A stretch of DNA of 64,000 nt from Polynucleobacter necessarius (GTDB taxonomy: Bacteria > Pseudomonadota > Gammaproteobacteria > Burkholderiales > Burkholderiaceae): positions 372,001 through 436,000 of the forward strand of contig NZ_LT606951.1 of the NCBI RefSeq assembly GCF_900095205.1. The letters run 5' to 3'. Shown piece after piece: positions 40,491-50,786 of the stretch. The notes under the pieces are model-generated. The model was not told the origin of the DNA and made no database searches. It saw nothing but the letters and a program-made list of their open reading frames with translations. The position numbers and the translations under genes are program-made. Position 1 is the stretch's first letter. Each line of letters begins with the position of its first letter.

Positions 40491-41192
40491 ATATCTAATA
40501 CTCTATACGTTTCATCCCCAGTTAACGCTTTAGTGCAAGGCATATTAAGAGAAGATAAGACGCTTGAGCAGGTTCTGGGCCATGGTGATTTCGGTCTAGG
40601 AGCATTTAATGATCTTGACGGTGAAATGGTATTGGTTGATGGCATTTTCTATCAACTGAAATCTGACGGCTCTGCTCTAGTTCCTGATTTAAAAATAGGA
40701 ACACCGTATGAATGCGTTACTCATTTCAAGCCTAGTTAATCCTTTGCCGTTTCTAAAGGTCGAACCTACCAAGAGTTGCAGCAATTCATTGCTAAATCAA
40801 TGTTGTCAAACAACCTCATTTATGCAATTCGTGTAGAAGGCACATTTTCCAAGCTTCGCGCTCGCTCTGTACCCAGGCAAGAGGCTTATCGCCCTCTAGT
40901 GGATGTAGCTGGCGAGCAGCAGGAATTTAACTATGAAAAGACTTCAGGTCAGTTAGTTGGTTTTTGGACACCTGATTTCATGCACTCTATTTCGGTGCCC
41001 GGATTTCATCTACATTTTTTAAGTTCAGATAAAAAGCATGGTGGCCATCTCTTAGATTGCCTAATTGAGGATGCAACGGTTTGGTTGCAACCCTTGGATC
41101 AAATGGATTTGGATTTGCCGCATACCCTCGAGTATTTGAATGCCAGCCTAGATAAAGATAACTCTTCTGATTTAAATAAGGCCGAGCATTGA
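40491..41192 (+). pseudogene. Broken alpha-acetolactate decarboxylase
   Basis: Acetolactate decarboxylase (acetolactate to acetoin). The opening NTLYVSSPVNALVQGILRED and HGDFGLGAFNDLDGEMVLVDG are family sequence, but I see no good start codon. A frameshift between about 40735 and 40745 precedes FAVSKGRTYQELQQFI. The zinc-binding PGFHLHFLSSDKKHGGHLLD is present in the second fragment to 41192. The left end is approximate. Confidence 0.8.
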
Positions 41193-41328
41193 CTTGGCGT
41201 AGACCTATTTTTTCAATATCCTATCAATAGTTTTGATCTAAGGAGTAGCAGCACTAGCTTGCAACCAGGGTCAAGCTGTAAATCTATTGATGTATACCTA
41301 GACTAAAAAATTCCTGAAAATACTTCCC

Positions 41329-42716
41329 ATGAATCATCAGCAATTGCCGGAGGCCTTTATCAATGAGATAAAAGGCATCTTCGCAGATCGATTTAGTATT
41401 GCTCAAGCGGTACTCAACCATCATGGACGTGATGAGTCTTCCTATCCCACAGTGTCACCACAAGCTGTTGTTTTTGCTAACTCTACTGAAGAGGTGGCTG
41501 AGTTGGTAAAGCTTTGCAATCAATATGAGATTCCAATTGTTCCATTTGGGGCCGGAACTTCACTTGAGGGTCATTTATTGCCGATTCATGGAGGGGTCTG
41601 GCCTTGACCTCAATAATATGAATCAAGTATTAAGTATTCATTCAGAAGATATGCTGGCAGTCGTGCAGCCAGCTGTTCGTCGCAAGCAATTAAATGCCGA
41701 GTTAAAAGATACGGGCTACTTTTTCCCAGTAGATCCGGGGCGCTGACGCAACATTGGGTGGTATGTGCGCTACGCGTGCTTCTGATACCAACGCGGTGCG
41801 TTATGGGACCATGCGCGAGAATGTATTAGCCTTAACTGTGGTGACGGCTTCAGGAGAAATCATTAAGACGGGTACGCAGGCTAAAAAGTCATCCGCTGGC
41901 TATGATTTAACGCGTCTTTTTGTCGGAAGCGAGGGGACGCTTGGAGTCATTACAGAGATCACACTAAAAATATATCCACATTCAGAAGATATTGCTGCGG
42001 CTATTTGCAGCTTTGCATCGGTTACCGAAGCTGTAAATGCTGTCATTGAAGTCATTCAGGCTGGTATTCCAGTAGCGCGGGTTGAATTGGTGGATGAATT
42101 AGCCATCAAAGCGATTAACCAATATAGCAATTTGTCTTTAATTGAAAAGCCCGCCTTATTTTTTGAATTCATTGGGTCTTCTCAGTCTTTAAAAGAGCAA
42201 GCTGAGTTTGCCCAAGAAATTGCAAAAAATAACGGAGGCGTTGATTTTGAGTGGGCTACCCGTCCAGAAGATAGAGCGCGTCTATGGCATGCAAGACACA
42301 ATGCCTATTTTGCTTGTTTGCAGCTCCAGCCAGGTTGCCGAAGTATTAGTACGGATGTTTGTGTCCCTATTTCGAAATTGGCGCAATGCATTTCTGAAAC
42401 TAGACAAGAATTGGATGCCTCATGGTTGAAGGCACTTATTCTTGGTCATGTGGGTGATGGAAATTACCATGTTCTGTTAGCCATCGACCCCAATAATCCT
42501 GCCGATCTGGAGGAGGCCGAAAGATTGAATTCGGGTATTGTCCATCGAGCATTGCAGCTAGGTGGAACCTGTACCAGTGAACATGGCGTTGGCATGCACA
42601 AGATCAATTTTTTAGTTGATGAGCATGGTGCCGGCGCCATTGAGGTCATGCGATCCATTAAAAAAGCATTAGATCCAAAGAACATTCCGAATCTAGGCAA
42701 ATTTCTCAAAATATAG
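41329..42716 (+). pseudogene. Broken FAD-linked D-lactate/glycolate-type oxidase
   Basis: GlcD/LDHD-family FAD oxidase. The FAD-binding part VPFGAGTSLEGHLLPIHGG is followed by a frameshift near 41598. A four-G run at 41737-41740 adds a second shift (VDPG-ADATLGGMCATRASDTN is split). The C-terminal FAD-oxidase domain (LGHVGDGNYHVLLAIDP, CTSEHGVGMHK) is open to 42716. The full length would be about 463 aa. Inactive as written. Confidence 0.85.
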
Positions 42717-42816
42717 AGGTTCAGCATCAAGGCTGAACTTAGGGGGCAGACTTTGATGCACATTGCGATGGATAATGGTGCTCAATTCACTTTTTGCACA
42801 CATTTGGACTTTCTCA

Positions 42817-43487
42817 ATGGAAATTAAGGTCAACTTTCTAGATAAGCTTCGCCTTGAGGCTAAGTTCGATGGCTTCACTGTGATCGCTGACCAACCTATT
42901 CGATATAAAGGTGATGGTTCTGCGGCCAGGCCCCTTTGATTATTTTCTAGCATCCTCTGTTTTATGCGCTGCCTATTTTGTAAAGCTGTATTGTGAAACC
43001 CGCAATATTTCTACTGAACATATTCGCCTGAATAATAATGAGCTAGATGAGTTTGGAGATATTGCAACATTAATTGGCATCGAATTTGATGAGAACACCG
43101 TCTGGGGGCAGCTTACAGTCATGGAGTTAAAGCTCTTAATTCATTTAGCACTAAAGCAATTTGAAGAGGCGCAGGAACTGGTCGAAGCATTTTTACAGTA
43201 CAACGACAATACCGTCGAGCGGAAGCTGTTTTACCAAGCTCTTAGCGATGCTCTAGAAATTTGCTTGAATGATGAGCTTGATATGGTCGACTATGAAAAG
43301 AATTTTCGCCGGATGTTTGGCGACCCCAGAATAGATGCTGTTCTAGGTTCAATCGATGGTAGTGTGCGCTTCTATGGGTTGACGCCAACGAGTATGCAAT
43401 TGGAAGGCCTTGACAGGCATCACCGTTTTGATCGACAGTTACAAAAAATTACATAAAGCTAGAGCGAGTAGCGCTAGGAACAAATAG
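42817..43487 (+). pseudogene. OsmC-YcaO protein reduced to its two ends
   Basis: The N-terminus MEIKVNFLDKLRLEAKFDGF to HIRL is an OsmC domain. From NELDEFGDIATLIGIEF onward the sequence is the C-terminal tail of YcaO proteins (LTVMELKLLIHLAL, NFRRMFGDPRIDAV, VRFYGLTPTSM). The whole catalytic YcaO core between them, several hundred codons, is absent, so a large in-frame deletion lies near 43020-43040. A G insertion near 42929 (SAPGPFDYF) and an extra T near 43426 (HRLIDSYKKLHKARAS, ending at 43487) add frameshifts. Confidence 0.85.
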
Positions 43488-43503
43488 AGCGAAGGAATCA
43501 GTA

Positions 43504-44199
43504 ATGAATGCATTAACCGCAGCTGAAGCAATATCCTCCCGGATGTCTGTTCGCGCTTTTACTAAAGAGACCGTTTCAAAGCAGGTCATCTTAAAGCTAC
43601 TCAATTTAGCTGCGCGCGCGCCATCTGGTACCAATACGCAACCTTGGAAGGTATATGTATTAGAGGGGAATATTCTTCATAAGCTGTGCCAACAAGTATG
43701 TGCAGCTTATGACCAAATTGACGTCAATCCTGAGTTGGCAAAAGAATATCAACCTGCATATGAGTATTACCCGGCTAAGTGGTTCAGCCCCTATATTGAT
43801 AGACGCCGTGAAAATGGCTGGGGTTTATATGGCCTACTTGGAATTACTAAGGGCGATAAAGACAAGATGCATGCTCAACATCGAAAGAACTTCGAAGCAT
43901 TTGGTGCGCCAGTATGTTTCTTTTTCACTATAGATAAAGAGCTGGGAAGAGGTTCAATGCTGGACTATGGAATGTTCTTGGAAAACTTGATGATTGCTGC
44001 CAGAGGGGAGGGGTTGGATACTTGTCCTCAAGCAGCCTGGAACGATTATGCAAAAATTATTTTGCCCATCATAGGCGCCAATGAGAATGAAATGCTCGTA
44101 TGTGGCATGGCATTAGGCTACGCAGACAAACATGAGATCGTCAACACCTTTCATACTCTACGAGTGACTGCTGAGGAATTTACTACTTGGTTGAGTTAA
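43504..44199 (+). CDS. Nitroreductase family protein
   Basis: FMN-dependent NAD(P)H nitroreductase-like enzyme, 231 aa. The FMN-binding start is SSRMSVRAFTKETVSK. AARAPSGTNTQPWKVYVL and the late GMALGYADK are family signatures. It follows the OsmC-YcaO remnant by 16 bases. It is one of the few intact enzymes between 39 and 50 kb. The natural substrate is unknown. Confidence 0.85.
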   Translation: MNALTAAEAISSRMSVRAFTKETVSKQVILKLLNLAARAPSGTNTQPWKVYVLEGNILHKLCQQVCAAYDQIDVNPELAKEYQPAYEYYPAKWFSPYIDRRRENGWGLYGLLGITKGDKDKMHAQHRKNFEAFGAPVCFFFTIDKELGRGSMLDYGMFLENLMIAARGEGLDTCPQAAWNDYAKIILPIIGANENEMLVCGMALGYADKHEIVNTFHTLRVTAEEFTTWLS

Positions 44200-44239
44200 T
44201 TTTCTGCAAGATCTCACATCATTGGTAAGAAAGAATTCA

Positions 44240-45114
44240 ATGCGATTTATTGCTAAATATGTGCTGTGTTTGGCGCTATTGCTTTCTGGCGGCGTCACTT
44301 ATAGTCAGACCACCAATGCCAGTTGCCCCTCGGCTGCTAAAAAATAGCCGTAGATGAAGGCAGCATTAGTTATCTTCAGGTTGGTCAAGGATCGCCTATT
44401 TTGCTATTACATGGTTTGTTTGCGCAAAAGGAGCAATGGATAGAACTCGCTTGCGCTTTGGCTAATCAAGGTTATCAAGTGATTGTTCCTGATTTGCCTG
44501 GTTATGGAGCTAGTACTGGCTACTCGGTTTCGGTCTATCCACTGGAATCTCAGGTTACCAAACTGAATCAATTTCTCACTTCTATTAAGGTAGGTTCATT
44601 GCATATCGCTGGAAGTTCCATGGGTGGTGCAATTGCAGCTATGTATGCCGCTCAATATCCGAATTAAATCACTTGCATTCATCGGTGCGCTATTGGGAAT
44701 TATTGAATGGAGTCCTCAACTAAAGAAAGCAATCTTTAATGGCATCAATCCTTTTATACCGGTTAATCAAGATCAATTTAACTTAGAGATGAGTCTGTTG
44801 TTCTATCGTCCTCCTCAAATTGATCCTACGGTGAGTGCTTCCCTGATAAAGGAATATGGAGAGAACAATCGCTATTACCAACAGATTTGGGATATCGTGA
44901 ATTTTATGATGCAGTTCTTATGAATGGACGCTCTTACCAAGGGCCTACATTAATTTTGTGGGGCGATCAGGATGGCATCTTTAGCGTTACCGGACTACCG
45001 GCTTTAAAAAAGCGTTTTCACCAATCGTGGGCTAAAAGCCTCCCGGAGGCTTCCCATCTGCTGATATTGGACCAACCTAAGAAGGGGTGGTTGATCTATA
45101 TAGTGATTTTTTGA
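44240..45114 (+). pseudogene. Broken exported alpha/beta hydrolase
   Basis: A signal peptide (MRFIAKYVLCLALLLSGG) then alpha/beta hydrolase sequence (LLHGLFAQKEQWIELA, nucleophile GSSMGG, acid WGDQDG, base EASHLL). Frameshifts occur near 44345, 44663, 44895 and 45078. The catalytic triad is spread over three frames. Non-functional. Confidence 0.8.
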
Positions 45115-45270
45115 GGCGCTAAAGTCAGCTAGTCACCTAAAAAGACAGGGAAAAACCTGTGAATATTGTAATGATTCAGAAAATTCATGTGAATTTTAGA
45201 CAGGAAATCAATAGCTTATTTCCTGAAAAACGGCATTTAAAGCCTTGAAATGAAGGTTTAAAAAATATAT

Positions 45271-45283
45271 GTTGCTTTGCAAC
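45271..45283. promoter_or_regulatory. PhaR-like inverted repeat upstream of phasin
   Basis: GTTGC-TTT-GCAAC, a 5-bp inverted repeat with a 3-base spacer about 90 bases before the phasin ATG. It resembles the CTGC-N3-GCAG type site reported for the polyhydroxybutyrate regulator PhaR. The surrounding 45118-45369 shows no gene. Motif evidence only. Confidence 0.3.
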
Positions 45284-45369
45284 AAAAATATCTTGCCTTT
45301 GGAAAAATGGGCTCTTAAAATGGTGCATCGCAATAAAAAACCCACAATTACTTATAGTTAGGATAAATC

Positions 45370-45943
45370 ATGTTTCAAAACCAATTAAACGATCAATTTG
45401 CTAATGCACAAGCTAAAGCTATCGAAAACGCTAAACATTTGGCACAAGTTGCTGTTGAAAGCACTCAAGAATTAGCTGAAATCAACCAAGCTGCTGCTAA
45501 AGATGCTTTAGTTGTTGCTCAAGATGCAAGCACACAATTATTAGCAATTAAGGACCCACAACAGTTGGCTAAATTAGCTCAGCCTGAAGCTGCTCAAGAA
45601 GCCGCTAAGTACGCTGCTGCTTACCAAGCTAAAGTAAACAAAGTAGTTCGTAACGGTAACAAAGAAGTTGCTCAAGTAAGTTGACGCTTCTATTGATGAC
45701 GCACGCGCTGATTTGGTTAAGTTTGTTGCTGGAGCTACTAAGTCTGCTCCTGCTGGATCAGAGGCTTATGTTTCTGCATTCAAAACTGCATTTGAAGCTT
45801 CACTCCAACAGTTTGACCAAGCTCGTGCTACTGCAACTGACACTTTTGCAAACTTTAAGAAGAGTGTTGATGCTGCTTTGGCAAACATTCAAGGTCAATT
45901 TGTTGCTGCTAAGCCAGCTGCAAAAAGCCGCAAAGCTGCTTAA
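45370..45943 (+). pseudogene. Frameshifted phasin (PHB granule protein)
   Basis: Phasin-family protein: Ala/Gln-rich helices starting MFQNQLNDQFANAQAKAIEN. One extra base at about 45677-45680 turns QVVDASIDDARADLVKF into a stop at 45684. The remaining half (FVAGATKSAPAGSEAYVSAF to AKSRKAA) is open in the next frame to 45943. The first 104 residues could still be made as a truncated coat protein. A strong terminator follows. Confidence 0.85.
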
Positions 45944-45960
45944 TACGTTTTAACTGTTTT

Positions 45961-45989
45961 AAAAAAAGCCACCTTCGGGTGGCTTTTTA
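45961..45989. terminator. Terminator between phasin and amidohydrolase A
   Basis: AAAAAGCCACC-TTCG-GGTGGCTTTTT, an 11-bp perfect stem with UUCG loop and flanking A and T runs. It sits between two convergent genes and can work in both directions. Confidence 0.92.
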
Positions 45990-46014
45990 TTTGAACATTG
46001 CCAGTGGATTCTAG

Positions 46015-47731
46015 TTATTTTTGATAGACCACTCTGCCGCCCACAACGGTCATGGATGCTTTGACATCCTTTAGTGAGTCTTTAGTGATTTGAAAAATAT
46101 TATCCGAGAGCACTGTCATGTCGGTAAATTTACCCACTTCAATACTGCTTTTTATCTTGTCCTCGCCAACCGCTTTAGCTGGCCAAATTGTCCACATTCT
46201 TAAAGCATCTCGAACGGTAATGGCCTCTTGAGGTTCAAAAATGCCCATATCGGATTGCCTAGTGACCGTGGCATACATCGCTTTAAACGGATCTATATTG
46301 CCAAGATAAATACCCGTCATATCAGTACTTGCAGCAGGGTTCTAGGCCAGCATTAATCATGGTTTTAAATTGATAGCCCGTTTTAGCTCTTGCGGTGCCC
46401 ATATTTTCATAATCAGCATTAACCAGCTCTAGTAACCAGATGGGTTATGAGGAGAGATGGAAATGATTTTTCTTTAGGGCAACTCTACGTTTTAATTGCT
46501 CTGGAGTAAACTGAAACATGCCAAAGTGCTCAATGCGCTTGATGGTATTACTAGATTGAGTCTTGCTAATGGATTCGTATGCATTTAATTCGATATCCGC
46601 TGCAGCATCACCTGAGCAATGCAACATACTGATTTTTTTATTTTGATTGGCTAAAGTGGCAAATTGATTGGCTAACTTTTGATTGGTTACTAAAGTACCC
46701 TTGCCGCCAGGTGGATCTGTATCTTGTATGCCAACATAGGGCTCATACATAAAGCCCGTTCTACAATCATTCTCACCATCGACCTATGCTTTGATGGCTG
46801 CAAAACGATAATAGGCAGGATTCGCTTTTGGGGGCATCTCAAAAACACTGAGATCTTTCGGCATTCCTTCGCCATGGGGTGCGGCCCATACCGAGGCGGT
46901 ATAGCGAATATTTGGTGTGGGAGTGCTGAGCGTACACTTTGCATTGCTGGTATTGCAGCAGCTGGTGTAATTGCTATGACTGAGGTAAAGCCATAGGAGT
47001 TCCAGAACTTGGCAATATCGGTTGCGTAATAACGAGCAATTTCTTGTGGGGAAGGGCTACCCGGAATATCTCCCGTGCCATTTGTGATGACGCCATTGGG
47101 TTCACCATCTTTATCGGCTAATACGCCAAGCACCATGACGTAGTTTGGTAACTCCTTTCTTAATTCCCATTTTTGCAAGAGCCACATTATTGGCAATGGC
47201 CATATGGGCACCATTTGCCATAATGACGGGGTTATTTGGCGCTACTTGATCTAGCTCTGCTTTTGTAGGAAGGCGCTTTTCAGCAAACTTATTTTCACTG
47301 GCCGATACTCCAGCTACATAGATCCATTGATCCTTTGGTGTTTTGCTTACTCGTTCGGCAATATTGAGCAATGCTTGCTTTACTGATGGTGTGTCAGGGA
47401 AGCGGGCATCAACCCATGCTTCTTTTAGCCAAATCGTTTTTATAGGGTGCGTATGAGCATCAACGAATCCAGGAACTGCCAATTGTTGTTGAAGGTCGAT
47501 AATTTTGGTTGTCGGCCCGATAAATAATTTGATTTTTTGATTCGAACCAACAGCAATAAATGTTTCATTCTTGATGGCAACGGCATTTGCTTTGGGCTGC
47601 TTGGTATTGAGGGTCTCTATCTGTCCGTTGATAAATACGGTATCAGCTATTTCTTTGGCTTGAGCGGATAGGCTAAAGACTGTGAGAATGGCGATTGAAC
47701 TGAGAAGCAAAACTTTAGGATTGCGATGCAT
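46015..47731 (-). pseudogene. Broken YtcJ-type amidohydrolase A
   Basis: Exported metal-dependent amidohydrolase (about 570 codons in length). The signal peptide starts MHRNPKVLLLSSIAIL (ATG at 47731), then DTVFINGQIETLN. The metal site is VDAHTHPIKT. Frameshifts near 47160, 46830, 46730 and between 46320 and 46445 scatter later motifs such as MLHCSGDAA, IKRIEHFG and DALRMWTIWPAKA over three frames. Two related remnants lie at 61-64 kb. Confidence 0.85.
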
Positions 47732-47864
47732 GATTCTTACCTCTTGGTTATCGGGCGCCAAAAGCAATAATGAACTATTTGATCGGGATTGTTTAGCTAG
47801 AATTTGATATAGACCAATCAAGCGGTCAAATGCTGAATATATCCCTCATTAAGCAATGAGCCAA

Positions 47865-47893
47865 TAAAAAAGCCAACCCTGGGTTGGCTTTTG
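47865..47893 (-). terminator. Terminator of the nitroreductase pseudogene
   Basis: AAGCCAACC-CTG-GGTTGGCTT with an A-run on the left that reads as a T-run on the minus strand, 20 bases past the nitroreductase stop. Confidence 0.85.
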
Positions 47894-47912
47894 ATACGAG
47901 TGGCTAGGAAGC

Positions 47913-48546
47913 TTACTCAATCCAAGTTACAAAACTCTCTTTGGGTCGACGTACTTTCTTAAGATTGAGGAGCCAATCTTCATCTGCATTTCTATAGCCC
48001 AAGGGCAGCATCACGACACTACGCAATCCTTTTGCCTTAAGACCCAAGATCTCATCTAATGCGACCGGATTAAAACTTTCCATGGGTGTGCAATCCACTT
48101 GTTCATAGGCAGCAGCGATTAGTGCTGTGCCTAAGCCGATGTAGACCTGCTTAGCAGCGTGGTTATAGTTTGTTTCTGCATCTCTTGGTGGGTATCCATT
48201 TAGTAATTTTTGGCGATATATCACCAGCCTCACTCTTGAAGTTACGAATTTTTTCAGTCATATCAAATGCATCGTTGATGCGCTCCGCGGTGTAGGTGTC
48301 CCAGGCGGCAAAAACTAGTAAATGAGAAGAATCCACAATCTGAGTTTGGTCCCAAGCGATTGCCTTGATCTTTTCTCGAATAGCTTTATTAGTGACCACT
48401 AGTACTTCATAAGGCTGTAAACTGCTTGAGCTTGCGGTGAGACGGATAGCCTCTAATATTTGATTAACCTTTTCCAGTGGTACGGATTTAGTGGGATCCA
48501 TTTTTTTGGTTGCATAGCGCCACTGCAATTTTTCAATCAAGCTCAT
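47913..48546 (-). pseudogene. Frameshifted NfsB-like nitroreductase
   Basis: NAD(P)H-dependent nitroreductase of about 210 aa: MSLIEKLQWRYATKKMDP and LTASSSSLQPYEVLVV are the FMN-binding start. A frameshift near 48205, by a five-A run on the coding strand, separates it from LLNGYPPRDAETNYNHAAKQ and the late LPLGYRNADEDWL. One indel restores the full protein. Confidence 0.82.
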
Positions 48547-48696
48547 TCTGATTCCTTTGGGTTTTGTAAATACAAAAAAGATGTTTTAGTGTAATTTAAC
48601 TCTGGTGAAAATGCCTTAGAACAATCAAAGCGGGTTATCCGTAGCTTTGCTGAATAAACAGTTAACATAGTACATTGCCAATTTTTGAGGTTGACT

Positions 48697-49074
48697 ATGA
48701 ATCTCATTGAAATCATTCGCAGTGTCAGCGATGTCATGGATGCCCTTGGGGTAGCCGTAGTCTCGCTTGGTGTTTTGTGGGGTCTGATCGGTTTTGCAAA
48801 AGGCTTAATTACGCAGACGGCAGATATTGCCTACAAAACTTTTCGTATTCAGATCGTTCGCTCTCTCATATTGGGTCTTGAGGTATTGGTAGCGGGGGAT
48901 GTCATTCGTACTGTGGCTATCAGTCCACAGCCTCACTAGCGTGGCGTTTTGGGTGCGATTGTCTTAATCCGCTGCTTCTTGAGTTGGTCTCTGACTTTGG
49001 AGGTTGATGGTCGTTGGCCTTGGCAGGCTCTAGACCTGGAAGTTCAGAGTAGAAGCCTGTATTCAGTGAATTAA
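48697..49074 (+). pseudogene. DUF1622 membrane protein with two compensating indels and a stop
   Basis: Small inner-membrane protein. MNLIEIIRSVSDVMDALGVA and LGLEVLVAGDVIRTVAISP are in frame 1. A TAG follows at 48937-48939. The same frame then resumes VLGAIVLIRCFLSWSL and EVDGRWPWQ to 49074. The family sequence SLTSVA is found one frame over between them, so one base was gained and one lost about 25 bases apart, leaving the stop in between. Function is unknown. Confidence 0.75.
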
Positions 49075-49102
49075 AAGGGAGCCCGAAGACTCCCTTTTTG
49101 TT
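49073..49102. terminator. Terminator between DUF1622 and ahpF
   Basis: AAAAGGGAG (49073-49081) / CTCCCTTTT (49090-49098) with an 8-base loop, T-run on the right and A-run on the left. It serves the converging genes on both sides. Confidence 0.88.
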
Positions 49103-49120
49103 TGAGAGACAGCCTCTTCA

Positions 49121-50691
49121 TTAAGCTGCAACTGCTTCTTCAGGCTCAGTCACCGATGAGCGAATTAAATAATCAAATGCAGCAAGAGAAGCCTTGGCAC
49201 CTTCTCCCATTGTAATAATGATTTGCTTGTAAGGGACGGTGGTGCAATCGCCTGCAGCGAACACACCAGGCAATGAAGTCTCACCTTTGGCATCGATGAC
49301 TACTTCACCGTGCTTAGATAACTCAACACTACCTTTGAGCCAATCGGTATTAGGTAATAAGCCAATTTGTACAAAGATACCTTCTAATTCAATCGTATGT
49401 TCGTTATTGTTGGTGCGGTCTTGATAACGCAAGCCATTTACCTTGCCACCTGCACCTAATACTTCTTTGGTGAGGGCACTCAAGATAACGGTGACATTGG
49501 GCAAGCTAGCCAACTTTCTTTGCAAAACTGCATCTGCGTGGAGTTTGCTGTCAAATTCAATTAAGGTGAGACATGGCTCACAATGCCAGCCAAGTCGATT
49601 GCAGCCTCAACACCTGAGTTACCACCACCAATCACAGCAACGCGCTTACCTTTAAATAAAGGACCATCGCAATGGGGGGCAATAGGCCAACCCCTTTGCC
49701 ACGATATTCTTGTTCGCCAGGAACGTTCATTTCTCTCCAGCAAGCACCAGTACTCAGAATGACCGACTTACTAGTAAGCACAGCGCCATTGATTAATTCC
49801 ACTTCAATGCCATTGGCTGTTTTACGAAGTGCATTAGCACGCTGTAAATTCATGATGTCTACTTCGTAACTTTTCACATGCTGCTCAAGTGCTTGAACCA
49901 ATTTCGGCCCTTCAGTCTCTTTTACAGAGATGAAGTTTTCAATTCCCATCGTGTCCATCACTTGTCCGCCAAATCGCTCAGACACAATGCTAGTGCGAAT
50001 TCCCTTGCGAGCGGCATAAATCGCTGCAGCTGAGCCAGCAGGACCACCACCAATTACTAATACATCGAATGGGTCTTTAGCGGAAAGCTTCGCGGCCTTT
50101 TCCTTGGGACTTGAAGTATCGAGCTTTGCAACAATTTCTTCTACACTCATATGGCCTTGACCAAATACCTCGCCATTGAGAATGACTGTTGGTACAGCCA
50201 TGATCTGATATTGAGCAACCAGACTTTGGTATAGAGCGCCGTCAACCATCTCATGGGTCACGTTCGGGTTTAATGCTGCCCGCTTGCACAACGTCAGGAT
50301 AGTTATGGCATGACAAAGAAATAAAGGTTTGGAAGTTGAGCTTGCTATCCAAGTTAGTAATGCGGTCGATTACTTCCTGCTCTACTTTTGCTGGATAACC
50401 ACTAGCTTGCAAGATTGCCAAGATGAAGGAAGTCATTTCATGACCCATTGGTAAACCTGCAAAAGTAATGCGCGGTATCTGGTCGACTTTGCTTACTGTA
50501 AAGCTAGGAATGTGGTCGCTCGTGCCATCAGTCTTTACAGTGATTTTTTCTGATTGCTCAGCTACTTCATTTAAAAGTTCGAGCATCTGTTGTGAGCTAT
50601 CGCCGCCATCTACAGTTGCGGTTAAAACGATAGGACTAACGATCTTTTCAAAATAAACCTTTAATTGAGCTTTGATGTTGGTATCGAGCAT
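49121..50691 (-). pseudogene. ahpF: Broken alkyl hydroperoxide reductase subunit F
   Basis: AhpF is the NADH-linked flavoprotein that re-reduces AhpC. The order is N-terminal thioredoxin-like domains, FAD domain ([22 protein letters not shown]), NAD domain ([18 protein letters not shown]). The N-terminal redox centre reads SCHNYPD where CHNC is normal, so the second Cys is Tyr. A small deletion near 50280 shifts the frame. A six-C run (plus-strand G at 49674-49679) breaks the second CPHC. A TC duplication near 49568-49571 adds another shift. At least four lesions are present. It was probably co-transcribed with ahpC. Confidence 0.9.
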
Positions 50692-50746
50692 GATGTTTCT
50701 TTGGGTGTTTTAGGTGAGCCTATTGGGCAGGATGATTTCCTCTCCA

Positions 50747-50770
50747 ATAGACTCTCCGAAGAGAGTCTAT
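50747..50770 (-). promoter_or_regulatory. Intercistronic hairpin between ahpC and ahpF
   Basis: A 10-bp perfect stem ATAGACTCTC / GAGAGTCTAT with loop TTCG on the transcribed strand, in the 95-base gap. It has no T-run, so it is more likely an RNA stability or processing element favouring ahpC than a terminator. Confidence 0.6.
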
Positions 50771-50786
50771 GGGTTAAGGATTCAAC

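Noticed and set aside
42911..43456. A novel 181-aa protein
   Set aside because: Both ends match known domains (OsmC and the YcaO tail), so it is a deletion remnant with flanking frameshifts.
45681..45953. Leucine-rich frame in the phasin region
   Set aside because: Out-of-frame reading of phasin codons. The correct continuation is another frame with phasin sequence.
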